A stretch of DNA of 8,855 nucleotides from Nanobdellota archaeon (GTDB lineage: Archaea; Nanobdellota; Nanobdellia; Woesearchaeales; JAHJBD01): the NCBI GenBank assembly GCA_018813725.1, contig JAHJBD010000056.1, positions 1 through 8,855 on the forward strand, written 5' to 3'. The position numbers and the translations under genes were made by a program. The notes under the pieces were generated by a model. It saw only the letters and a program-made list of their open reading frames with translations, did no database searches and had not been told where the DNA came from. Positions 1 to 4,464 of the stretch are shown here, one piece after another (the stretch's first letter is position 1; the number at the start of each line of letters is the position of its first letter).

Positions 1-326
1 TGTTCTACAATTAGTTCTTTTTCCTTTATTTTTTCATGAACCTTTTGTTTTGTGGTTTCCCAGTAGAAGTCTCTGAATTTTTTCATTATAGGGTTATCTA
101 AATCAAGCTTGTACATCTTAGCTTTTCCAACAGTTCTTACATTAACAACGATTCCTTCTTTCTCTAGTTTGTTCCAGAAAAGTTTAAGTGTAGAGTATCC
201 AACACCGGAAAGGTTAGCAATATCCGTCATACTATAATCAAAGTCCTCATTGACTACTAAAAAGTCTAGAACTCTAAGTATTGGTGAATCTCCAAAAATT
301 TCCAAAAAAGCTGTTTTGTTTTCCAT
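1..326 (-). CDS. Winged-helix transcriptional regulator, 3' end cut by window edge
   Basis: Reading the minus strand from the ATG at 326 gives an open frame of 108 codons with no stop before the window edge, so the C-terminus is missing. The N-terminal part looks like an archaeal winged helix-turn-helix (ArsR/MarR-like). It has helix 1 with GDSPILRVLDFLV (12-24), a helix-turn-helix with YSMTDIANLSGVGYSTLKLFWNKLEKEG (31-58, key residues D35, S40, G41, K52) and a wing ending VGKAKMYKLD (66-75). A lysine- and glutamate-rich helix starts near 82 (MKKFRDFYWETTKQKVHEKIKEKE) and may be a dimerisation coil. This arrangement is common for small archaeal DNA-binding regulators. It is divergent from the gene at 442 and could regulate it and itself through the shared intergenic repeats. 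A TATA box lies 26-33 bases upstream, so the transcript is probably leaderless. The regulated target and any ligand are unknown. Confidence 0.8.
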   Translation of the reverse strand, partial: MENKTAFLEIFGDSPILRVLDFLVVNEDFDYSMTDIANLSGVGYSTLKLFWNKLEKEGIVVNVRTVGKAKMYKLDLDNPIMKKFRDFYWETTKQKVHEKIKEKELIVE

Positions 327-351
327 TGTAGATATAGTATAGTGGAGGTCA

Positions 352-359
352 TATATAAA
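352..359 (-). promoter_or_regulatory. TATA box of the left winged-helix gene
   Basis: On the minus strand this reads TTTATATA, centred about 29 bases before the ATG at 326, the spacing expected for a leaderless archaeal transcript. No Shine-Dalgarno sequence lies before the ATG. Confidence 0.6.
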
Positions 360-380
360 TGTTTTTATTTATAGCCAATG

Positions 381-432
381 TAAGCCATAAATATACATTA
401 AAATAATAAGGCTTATATATAAATATGGCTTA
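381..432. promoter_or_regulatory. Putative operator: TAAGCC/GGCTTA inverted repeat
   Basis: TAAGCCATA at 381-389 is matched by its exact reverse complement TATGGCTTA at 424-432. A further GGCTTA at 410-415 gives three half-sites. Two of them bracket the TATA box of the gene at 442, so a bound protein would block TBP. A DNA-binding gene lies on each side, so autoregulation is plausible. That is inference; the repeats themselves are seen directly. Confidence 0.45.
416..423 (+). promoter_or_regulatory. TATA box of the 442 gene
   Basis: TATATAAA, with further TA repeats just upstream, is centred about 23-25 bases before the ATG at 442. No Shine-Dalgarno is visible, so the mRNA is probably leaderless. 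Confidence 0.6.
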
Positions 433-441
433 AATTTTTGT

Positions 442-711
442 ATGGGTAAAAAATTAGATGAACAGGATTATCTTAAAATCAAGAAAAATATTCTGAAAAG
501 ATTGTATTCAAGCCAGGCATTTAGTAAAGGTCATTTATTGTATGAAAGATTGACAGCAGGATTACCACCTCATTTGAGAGGATGTGTTGATGATATCCTT
601 AAGGATCTTATAAAGGAAGAACTGGTTATTTTTTATGGAAAAACAAAACATGGAGATGCTTATCAGCTTAATATCAAGAAATTAGGAGAAATTGAAGACT
701 TGATAATTTAA
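442..711 (+). CDS. Small winged-helix-like DNA-binding protein
   Basis: This 89-residue protein is not one I can name. Its layout is that of a small winged-helix domain. A basic N-terminal helix (about 8-22) leads to GHLLYERLTAGLPPHLRG (30-47), which reads as the turn plus recognition-helix region. The helix CVDDILKDLIKEELV (48-62) and a beta wing GKTKHGDAYQLN (66-77) follow. The combination of an LPPHLRG turn with a KTKHG..Y.LN wing recalls small conserved archaeal HTH proteins, but I cannot assign a family name from memory with certainty. The ATG lies at the expected leaderless distance from a TATA box. The gene is divergent from another winged-helix gene and is the last gene before the hairpin array. 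Role unknown; transcriptional regulation is the simplest guess. Confidence 0.75.
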   Translation: MGKKLDEQDYLKIKKNILKRLYSSQAFSKGHLLYERLTAGLPPHLRGCVDDILKDLIKEELVIFYGKTKHGDAYQLNIKKLGEIEDLII

Positions 712-747
712 GGCGACCCCCTTTAAGTTTAGAAATTGCCCTTTCAG

Positions 748-753
748 TTTTTT
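748..753 (+). terminator. Possible poly-T terminator after the 442 gene
   Basis: A run of six T lies 37 bases beyond the stop codon. Archaeal intrinsic termination relies on T-tracts and needs no strong hairpin. The tract is short, so support is weak. Confidence 0.3.
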
Positions 754-781
754 GAGAGAATTCCCGTTTTCTAATCGTGAA

Positions 782-795
782 AATTAAATTTAATT
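782..795. repeat. Perfect 14-bp AT palindrome
   Basis: AATTAAATTTAATT is a perfect palindrome just left of the first attC-like element. Such sequences arise easily in AT-rich DNA, so it may mean nothing. Confidence 0.5.
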
Positions 796-797
796 GC

Positions 798-939
798 GTA
801 TAACATCGCAACTAAGAGAAGTTTGGCTCGAGCTGGAACGACCGAAGGGAGTGACCTCGAGACGAATTTGGGGAAATTGGGTAAAACGCTTGGCGTTTTA
901 GCGAAAGCGACCCAATTTACCTCTTAGTTGCTGTTACAT
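798..939 (+). repeat. attC-like hairpin element 1 (142 bp)
   Basis: Outer boxes are GTATAAC (798-804) and GTTACAT (933-939). Inside them GCAACTAAGAG (808-818) pairs perfectly with CTCTTAGTTGC (921-931). A805 can pair with T932, leaving T806 and C807 unpaired, like the extrahelical bases of integron attC sites. The interior holds AAATTGGGT/ACCCAATTT (874-882/910-918), TAAAACGC/GCGTTTTA (882-889/893-900), GCGAAAGC (901-908) and two CTCGAG boxes (827-832, 856-861) around a CCGAAGG mini-hairpin. Ends are shared with element 2 while the interior is different, as for attC sites with a variable terminal structure. Alternatives are a MITE-like palindrome or a structured RNA. Orientation is given as + because the left arm has the extra bases. 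Confidence 0.65.
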
Positions 940-999
940 TCTTTGCCAGTTTACGAGTGACCGAAGGGAGCGGAGTTCTGGCAAATTTCGTCCGAAAAG

Positions 1000-1091
1000 T
1001 ATTTCCGATATCAAGGGCATGAAGAAAGTCCAGTCTGGACGATCAGAATTATCTTTTTTTATTTGATTTAAGCCCTTTGTTATAGGAAATA
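1000..1091. repeat. Long imperfect hairpin between elements 1 and 2
   Basis: The arm at 1000-1018 (TATTTCC...AAGGGC) pairs with 1072-1091 (GCCCTT...GGAAATA) with a few mismatches. The loop holds the near-palindrome GTCCAGTCTGGAC (1028-1040) and a T-run. Another stem just to the left is TTTGCCAG (942-949) with CTGGCAAA (978-985), around a CCGAAGG mini-hairpin (961-967). No convincing reading frame covers this stretch. It could be a small structured RNA or simply DNA secondary structure. Confidence 0.5.
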
Positions 1092-1095
1092 TTGA

Positions 1096-1181
1096 ATGTA
1101 ACATCGCAACTATGCAAAGTTTGCGAAGCAAATTTGGGAAAAATTCGGGCTGAGAATTTTTCTGCATAGTTGCTGTTATAC
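1096..1181 (+). repeat. attC-like hairpin element 2 (86 bp)
   Basis: Outer boxes are ATGTAAC (1096-1102) and GTTATAC (1175-1181). GCAACTATGCA (1106-1116) pairs perfectly with TGCATAGTTGC (1163-1173). The same extra bases as in element 1 follow the left box (ATC against T). The interior is unrelated to that of element 1: a stem with G.T wobble around GCGAAGC (1123-1129), and GAAAAATTC/GAATTTTTC (1138-1146/1154-1162). The 14-base string TAACATCGCAACTA occurs in both elements, as does TAGTTGCTGTTA on the right. Confidence 0.65.
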
Positions 1182-1303
1182 GACCCGAGCCGAAGGCGAG
1201 AGCGCAGCGTGGCAAGGATTTACAAAGTAAATCCGCAGAGTTTTCCTCTTAATCATTTCTGCGAAGCAGACTAATATGAATTATCTTAAAAGAGGAAAAT
1301 TTT
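1182..1303. repeat. Hairpin-rich spacer between elements 2 and 3
   Basis: No gene is supported here. The stretch contains GCCGAAGGC (1189-1197), the perfect stem GGATTTAC-AAA-GTAAATCC (1216-1234), TCTGC-GAA-GCAGA (1258-1270), and an outer 10-bp stem TTTTCCTCTT/AAGAGGAAAA (1241-1250/1290-1299). The left third is much richer in G and C than nearby genes. If the attC reading is right, this is a cassette without a coding sequence. Confidence 0.55.
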
Positions 1304-1333
1304 GTATAACATCTTTTACGCGAAGTGTTATAG
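1304..1333 (+). repeat. attC-like hairpin element 3 (short, 30 bp)
   Basis: GTATAAC followed by ATC (1304-1313) pairs with AAGTGTTATAG (1323-1333), leaving T1312 unpaired and a short CG-rich loop. It keeps the outer boxes of elements 1 and 2 but lacks their GCAACTA stem, so it is either degenerate or a minimal form. Its right box contains the stop codon of the minus-strand gene that ends at 1328. Confidence 0.5.
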
Positions 1334-1552
1334 ATTAAGGCTATCCAGTGGGCTGGTGACTTTTTCTTTTCCTAGGTCTCTCTCACGGATCAGGCAGTGG
1401 CAGGTAAATGCAGCTGAAAAGCTTCTTTCAAGCATCATAAACTGGAAATTTCTGCCTCTTTTTGAGCCTAGGTTAGCCTCCATCTCTCCATATAACCGGA
1501 CAATCAGCTGTTCTGTCTCAATAAGGGCGTTTTTTATTTGTTTTTCATTCAT
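1328..1552 (-). CDS. Small protein of unknown function ending in an SPLDSL motif
   Basis: This 74-residue protein is not recognised. The start at ATG 1552 is chosen because AGGTGAT lies four bases upstream, the only clear Shine-Dalgarno in the window. A GTG at 1561 is in frame but overlaps that site. The first half is an acidic/amphipathic helix (MNEKQIKNALIETEQLIVRL), the middle is basic (GSKRGRN) and a CHC pair follows. The tail reads KVTSPLDSLNL. The recombinase at 1824 ends with a very similar VISPLDNLEI. The stop codon lies inside hairpin element 3, as is common for integron cassette genes. No transmembrane segment or enzyme motif is visible. The opposite strand is also open (1302-1556) but has no start signal. 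A broken inverted copy of this gene's 5' end at 1649 suggests a mobile or duplicating unit. Coding status is likely, function unknown. Confidence 0.6.
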   Translation of the reverse strand: MNEKQIKNALIETEQLIVRLYGEMEANLGSKRGRNFQFMMLERSFSAAFTCHCLIRERDLGKEKVTSPLDSLNL

Positions 1553-1556
1553 ATAG

Positions 1557-1563
1557 ATCACCT
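1557..1563 (-). promoter_or_regulatory. Shine-Dalgarno site AGGTGAT
   Basis: On the minus strand AGGTGATC precedes ATG 1552 by four bases and matches the usual archaeal 16S 3' end. It decides the start of the 74-residue gene. It stands out because the other genes here look leaderless, so this gene may have a different origin. Confidence 0.6.
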
Positions 1564-1648
1564 GATTAATTTTTAACCCTCCCCCTTGTGAAAGGTGCTC
1601 ATATTATTTTAATAAAAAGAATAATGAATGTTCCTGAACTTATTTTAG

Positions 1649-1708
1649 AATTAATCAGGTATATTGAATAAAAACTTAAAAACGCACTTTTAGGCAGTTG
1701 TCCTGTGG
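1649..1708 (+). pseudogene. Broken inverted copy of the small gene's 5' end
   Basis: AATTAATCAGGT at 1649-1660 is the exact reverse complement of 1560-1571, the leader of the 74-residue gene. Similarity continues into that gene: TGAAT, AAAAAC, AAAACGC.CTT.TT and AG.CAG follow in the same order with small gaps. The copy lacks the GATC after AGGT, has no ATG and reaches a stop (TAG) after nine codons. It therefore reads as a decayed fragment in opposite orientation, separated from the intact copy by 77 bases. Similarity fades near TTGTCC at about 1700. Confidence 0.55.
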
Positions 1709-1760
1709 AAATTAAGGGCTAATTGTCTTATATTTTTAGGTTTTGTCGCTTTTCAAGATA

Positions 1761-2666
1761 GCACTTGCCACTGGACATGGACGCGCCTAAGGTATATAAA
1801 CCCGTTTATCCCATAATAGAGTTATGGAAAACAAAAAATTAACCGGATTTATGTATGAACTTAAGCTTAGGGGTTTAAGCAGTAAGACCTTGACTGCCTA
1901 TTATTTTGCTAATGATAGGTTCCTTAAGTTCATAAGAAAAGAGCCTATATATGTTACAACAAGAGACATTAAAGTGTATATTAACCATCTGATAGACACA
2001 GGCAAGAAACCAAAAACAATAAATCTTATGATAGCAGCATTAAAGAGTTATTATGATGACTATCTTGGCAGAAGACTATTTAACAAGATCAATAGGGTTA
2101 AGAATGAGAAACATATACCCAATGTGCTCTCGACGCAAGAGCTAAATGCCATGATCAATAACACAAAGAACGAGAAACATAAGCTGATAATAAAATTATT
2201 GTATGCAAGCGGCGTTCGGGTAGGTGAACTTGTCAAGTTAAAAGTTGCTGACCTGGATCTAGATAATGGGTTTATCAGGGTTATGTATGGCAAGGGGAAA
2301 AAAGACAGGCTGACTGTAATGTCAAAGATGTTATGCAGAGAACTTTTTGAATATCTTAAATATAGGCCGCATAATTATTACCTGTTCCAGAACAGCAAAG
2401 AAAGCCACCTAACCACACGTGCAGTCCAGGAGATAGTAAAGACATCAGCGATAAGATCAGGCATCAAAAGAAGAGTATATCCACATGCATTAAGGGCAAG
2501 CTTTGCTACGCACTTATACGATCGAGGAACCCAGCTTCAGAAGATACAAAAGCTCATGGGACATGCTGATGACAGAACAACTAAAGGCTATACAAAGTCT
2601 GCAGTGATAGACATAAAGGATGTAATAAGTCCGCTGGACAACCTAGAGATTATTGCTGGCAAGTGC
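1761..2666. repeat. 10-bp inverted repeat flanking the recombinase
   Basis: GCACTTGCCA (1761-1770) and TGGCAAGTGC (2657-2666) are exact reverse complements on either side of the recombinase. The right copy lies within its last codons. They could be binding or exchange sites, or chance. Confidence 0.35.
1793..1800 (+). promoter_or_regulatory. TATA box of the recombinase gene
   Basis: TATATAAA is centred 27 bases before ATG 1824, giving a leaderless mRNA. CCATAA-TAGAG-TTATGG (1811-1827) forms a small inverted repeat covering the predicted transcription start and start codon. Confidence 0.65.
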
Positions 2667-2672
2667 CCATAA
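1824..2672 (+). CDS. xerA: Xer-type tyrosine recombinase (XerA-like)
   Basis: This 282-residue protein carries out site-specific DNA strand exchange through a covalent 3'-phosphotyrosine. An N-terminal SAM-like/core-binding domain (about 4-85, LRGLSSKTLTAYYFANDRFL) precedes the catalytic domain (about 100-265). The full catalytic set is visible: R132 (GVRVGEL), K157 (GKGKKDR), H221 and R224 (HALRASFATH), H247 (LMGHADD) and Y256 (TTKGYTK). Length and layout match archaeal XerA and bacterial XerC/XerD. The extra region between the lysine hairpin and the HxxR motif that marks integron IntI is absent. The C-terminus contains SPLDNL (269-274), a tail type also seen in some IntI and Xer-like proteins. 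It could be the chromosome dimer resolvase, but it points away from three attC-like hairpins, as an integron integrase points away from its array. Its stop lies in CCATAACATC, similar to the left boxes of those hairpins. It converges with the 2679 gene. Confidence 0.9.
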   Translation: MENKKLTGFMYELKLRGLSSKTLTAYYFANDRFLKFIRKEPIYVTTRDIKVYINHLIDTGKKPKTINLMIAALKSYYDDYLGRRLFNKINRVKNEKHIPNVLSTQELNAMINNTKNEKHKLIIKLLYASGVRVGELVKLKVADLDLDNGFIRVMYGKGKKDRLTVMSKMLCRELFEYLKYRPHNYYLFQNSKESHLTTRAVQEIVKTSAIRSGIKRRVYPHALRASFATHLYDRGTQLQKIQKLMGHADDRTTKGYTKSAVIDIKDVISPLDNLEIIAGKCP

Positions 2673-2678
2673 CATCAT

Positions 2679-3029
2679 TTATCTTAAGACAGATTGCCTT
2701 TTTTTCTTAACCTTTACTATGACATCCCTAAGTTTGGCAACCTTCTTCTTAAAATCTTTAACATTCAAATGGCCTGCAACATATATTGTGTGAGATCTTC
2801 TGTCAAGGTCAATATGCCTTGGATGGTCTGGAAGAAGCGCGTGTTCAATGCCCCTTTTTACAGTATACATGGAACCTGGATTGTTTGATATGACCTCGAC
2901 ATCATACCTTGGGACTTGTTTTAGAACATTTTTTGCCCTAGTAAGCTGCATTAGTTCAATATGCCTCATGTGCTCGAAAAGCTGTGCTTGAGCACCTGTA
3001 GGGAAAAGATAAGCATAAATCACTACCAA
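2679..3029 (-). CDS. Basic protein of unknown function, start uncertain
   Basis: I do not recognise this protein of up to 116 residues. It is basic and histidine-rich, with no signal peptide or transmembrane segment. A first helix (about 13-38, QLFEHMRHIELMQLTRAKNVLKQV) is followed by short strands (RYDVEVISN, HTIYVAG) and a lysine-rich helix near the end (DFKKKVAKLRDVIVKVKKK), which suggests nucleic-acid contact. The frame begins at TTG 3029, with an alternative GTG at 3023; no ATG is available upstream before a stop. A leaderless ATG at 3046, ideally placed under the TATA box, is in another frame and stops at 3023-3025. So either a leader peptide is coupled to GTG 3023, or a frameshift or assembly error hides the true N-terminus. 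The gene is convergent with the recombinase (6 bases apart) and divergent from glyA. Confidence 0.65.
   Translation of the reverse strand: MVVIYAYLFPTGAQAQLFEHMRHIELMQLTRAKNVLKQVPRYDVEVISNNPGSMYTVKRGIEHALLPDHPRHIDLDRRSHTIYVAGHLNVKDFKKKVAKLRDVIVKVKKKRQSVLR
2699..2705 (+). terminator. Poly-T tract downstream of the recombinase
   Basis: A run of seven T lies 27 bases after the stop codon, inside the 3' end of the convergent gene. It could end the plus-strand transcript by T-tract termination. Confidence 0.4.
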
Positions 3030-3046
3030 TTGGTTGCGATAGACAT
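3023..3046 (-). other. Leaderless mini-ORF (MSIATNW) before the 116-codon gene
   Basis: The minus-strand ATG at 3046 lies 25 bases from the centre of the shared TATA box. It opens seven codons and a TAG stop. That stop overlaps the GTG at 3023 by one base (TAGTG), a layout typical of translational coupling. One inserted base would join it to the main frame, so a frameshift is equally possible. Confidence 0.4.
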
Positions 3047-3067
3047 AGCTATTTGCTTATCAAAAAC

Positions 3068-3075
3068 TATATAAA
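3068..3075. promoter_or_regulatory. Shared TATA box for two divergent genes
   Basis: TATATAAA on the plus strand reads TTTATATA on the minus strand. Start points about 26 bases away fall at about 3098 (glyA, GTG 3100) and about 3045 (ATG 3046). No second TATA box is needed for either gene, so one box may be used in both directions and would couple their expression. Confidence 0.5.
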
Positions 3076-3099
3076 CACTGATTTTATGCTTTATCTTGG

Positions 3100-4464
3100 G
3101 TGGTTTACATGGGAATTATGACAGATATGATGACAGATATCACTAAAACTGATCCTGAGGTTGCTAATGCTATAAATGAAGAGCTTAAGCGTGCTCAGGA
3201 CGGAGTAGAGATGATCGCTTCTGAGAATTTTGTATCAAAAGCAGTTCTTCAAGCTATGGGCACTGTCCTTACTAACAAGTATTCTGAAGGTTATCCAGGC
3301 CATAGATATTATGGTGGGAATGAGATAGTTGATATCACTGAAAATCTTGCTATAGAACGTGCCAAAAAACTTTTTGGCGCAGCGCATGCAAATGTACAGC
3401 CCCATGCTGGTTCTCAAGCAAACATGCAAGCTTATTTTACAATATTAAAACCAGGAGATACGATCCTTGGGCTTAACTTAGCGCACGGCGGTCACCTAAC
3501 ACATGGCAGCCCTGTAAACTTTTCAGGTAAGATGTATAATATTGTTCCTTATGGTATTGATGTTGAGACAGGAAGAATAAATATGGATGAGGTTAGGGAA
3601 CTAGCACAAAAGCACAGGCCAAAACTTGTATTATCAGGTTTTTCAGCTTACCCAAGGACACTTGATTTTAAGAAATTTAGAGAGATAGCTGAAGAAGTGG
3701 ATGCTTATCACATGGCTGATATCGCGCACATCGCTGGCCTATGCGCAACTGGAGTACACCAAAACCCTATGCCTTATTGTGATATTGTAACGACTACTAC
3801 TCATAAGACACTTCGCGGACCGCGTGGTGCTATGATACTTTGCCAGGAAGAGGATAGGTTAAAGGATAAATACTGCCCTGATGAAAAGAAGAACCTCGCG
3901 CAGAGGATTGATTTCTCAGTTTTCCCTGGAACACAAGGAGGGCCACTAGACCATATCATCGCTGCAAAAGCAGTAGCATTTGGTGAGGACCTTAGGCCAG
4001 AGTTTAAGACATACAGTGAACAGATCGTAAAGAACGCAAAGGTATTAGCGCAGACATTGATGGATAATGGAATGAAACTTGTGTCAGACGGAACAGACAA
4101 TCATCTGATGCTTATCGATGTATGGGCAAGCTCAAGATGTTCTGGTAAAGAAGCAGAGCTTGCGCTTGACAAAGCGCACATCTACACTAACAAGAACATG
4201 ATCCCTACTCCAGAAGGAGAATTGCCTTTAGATTCACGGGGGAAAAAGGTCGGTACACCTTTCAATCCAACAGGAATAAGGATCGGAACACCAGCTTTGA
4301 CAACACGGGGTTTAAGAGAGCCTGAGATGGAGACCGTCGGAAAGGCTATTGTCAAAGTTCTGAACAATTTCAGTGATGAAGGTGTTCTAAGATCAGTAAG
4401 CCAAGATATACTGGAACTTTGCAAAAAGTTCCCATTATATCCTGGACTTGGGATATTAAGGTGA
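3100..4464 (+). CDS. glyA: Serine hydroxymethyltransferase
   Basis: This cytoplasmic PLP enzyme interconverts serine plus tetrahydrofolate with glycine plus methylene-tetrahydrofolate. The sequence is of the bacterial type and full length (454 codons). Counting from ATG 3109, it shows MIASENF (35-41), the YSEGYPGHRYYGG substrate loop (58-70), the PLP-contact pair D203/H206 in MADIAHIAG, the Schiff-base lysine K233 in TTTTHKTLRGPRGA, VFPGTQGGPL (271-280) and GIRIGTPALTTRG (389-401) with the substrate-carboxylate arginine. The start is GTG 3100 if the mRNA is leaderless like its neighbours, since the TATA centre is 28 bases away. ATG 3109 is the alternative and costs only three residues. Together with folD, 1.2 kb downstream, it forms a one-carbon folate route. 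Its 3' end overlaps the convergent membrane-protein gene by nine bases. Confidence 0.96.
   Translation: MVYMGIMTDMMTDITKTDPEVANAINEELKRAQDGVEMIASENFVSKAVLQAMGTVLTNKYSEGYPGHRYYGGNEIVDITENLAIERAKKLFGAAHANVQPHAGSQANMQAYFTILKPGDTILGLNLAHGGHLTHGSPVNFSGKMYNIVPYGIDVETGRINMDEVRELAQKHRPKLVLSGFSAYPRTLDFKKFREIAEEVDAYHMADIAHIAGLCATGVHQNPMPYCDIVTTTTHKTLRGPRGAMILCQEEDRLKDKYCPDEKKNLAQRIDFSVFPGTQGGPLDHIIAAKAVAFGEDLRPEFKTYSEQIVKNAKVLAQTLMDNGMKLVSDGTDNHLMLIDVWASSRCSGKEAELALDKAHIYTNKNMIPTPEGELPLDSRGKKVGTPFNPTGIRIGTPALTTRGLREPEMETVGKAIVKVLNNFSDEGVLRSVSQDILELCKKFPLYPGLGILR

Larger units (their letters stand above)
1562..1823. other. Intergenic stretch between the small gene and the recombinase
   Basis: No intact gene is seen. 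It holds the leader of the minus-strand gene, an AT-rich section at 1600-1630 with a possible minus-strand TATA (TTTTATTAAAAT), the broken inverted copy from 1649, a GCACTTGCCA box at 1761-1770 and the recombinase promoter. Any attI-like primary site would be expected here, but I see no GTATAAC/GTTATAC box in it. Confidence 0.5.

Noticed and set aside
934..1215. Open reading frame of 93 codons on the minus strand
   Set aside because: It runs through hairpin element 2 and several palindromes, has no start signal, and its sequence is that of translated inverted repeats.
712..1330. tRNA, rRNA or known riboswitch
   Set aside because: No cloverleaf, T-loop or CCA-proximal pattern and no rRNA motif could be found among the stems.
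798..1333. CRISPR array
   Set aside because: The repeats are few, inverted within each element, and separated by structured stretches of unequal length; there are no direct repeats with regular spacers and no cas genes.
798..1333. Insertion sequence with terminal inverted repeats
   Set aside because: No transposase is enclosed and no target duplication is seen. The paired outer boxes of elements 1 and 2 could mimic terminal repeats, but the internal pairs fit the cassette rule better.
1302..1556. Open reading frame of 84 codons on the plus strand
   Set aside because: It is antisense to the 74-residue gene, which has a Shine-Dalgarno site, more protein-like composition and a decayed relative next to it.
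1824..2672. Canonical integron integrase IntI
   Set aside because: At 282 residues it lacks the IntI-specific extra region before HxxR; the SPLDNL tail alone is not diagnostic.
3801..4100. Minus-strand open frames inside glyA (also at 4182-4487 and 3235-3429)
   Set aside because: They are shadows of a clearly coding, fully motif-bearing glyA gene.
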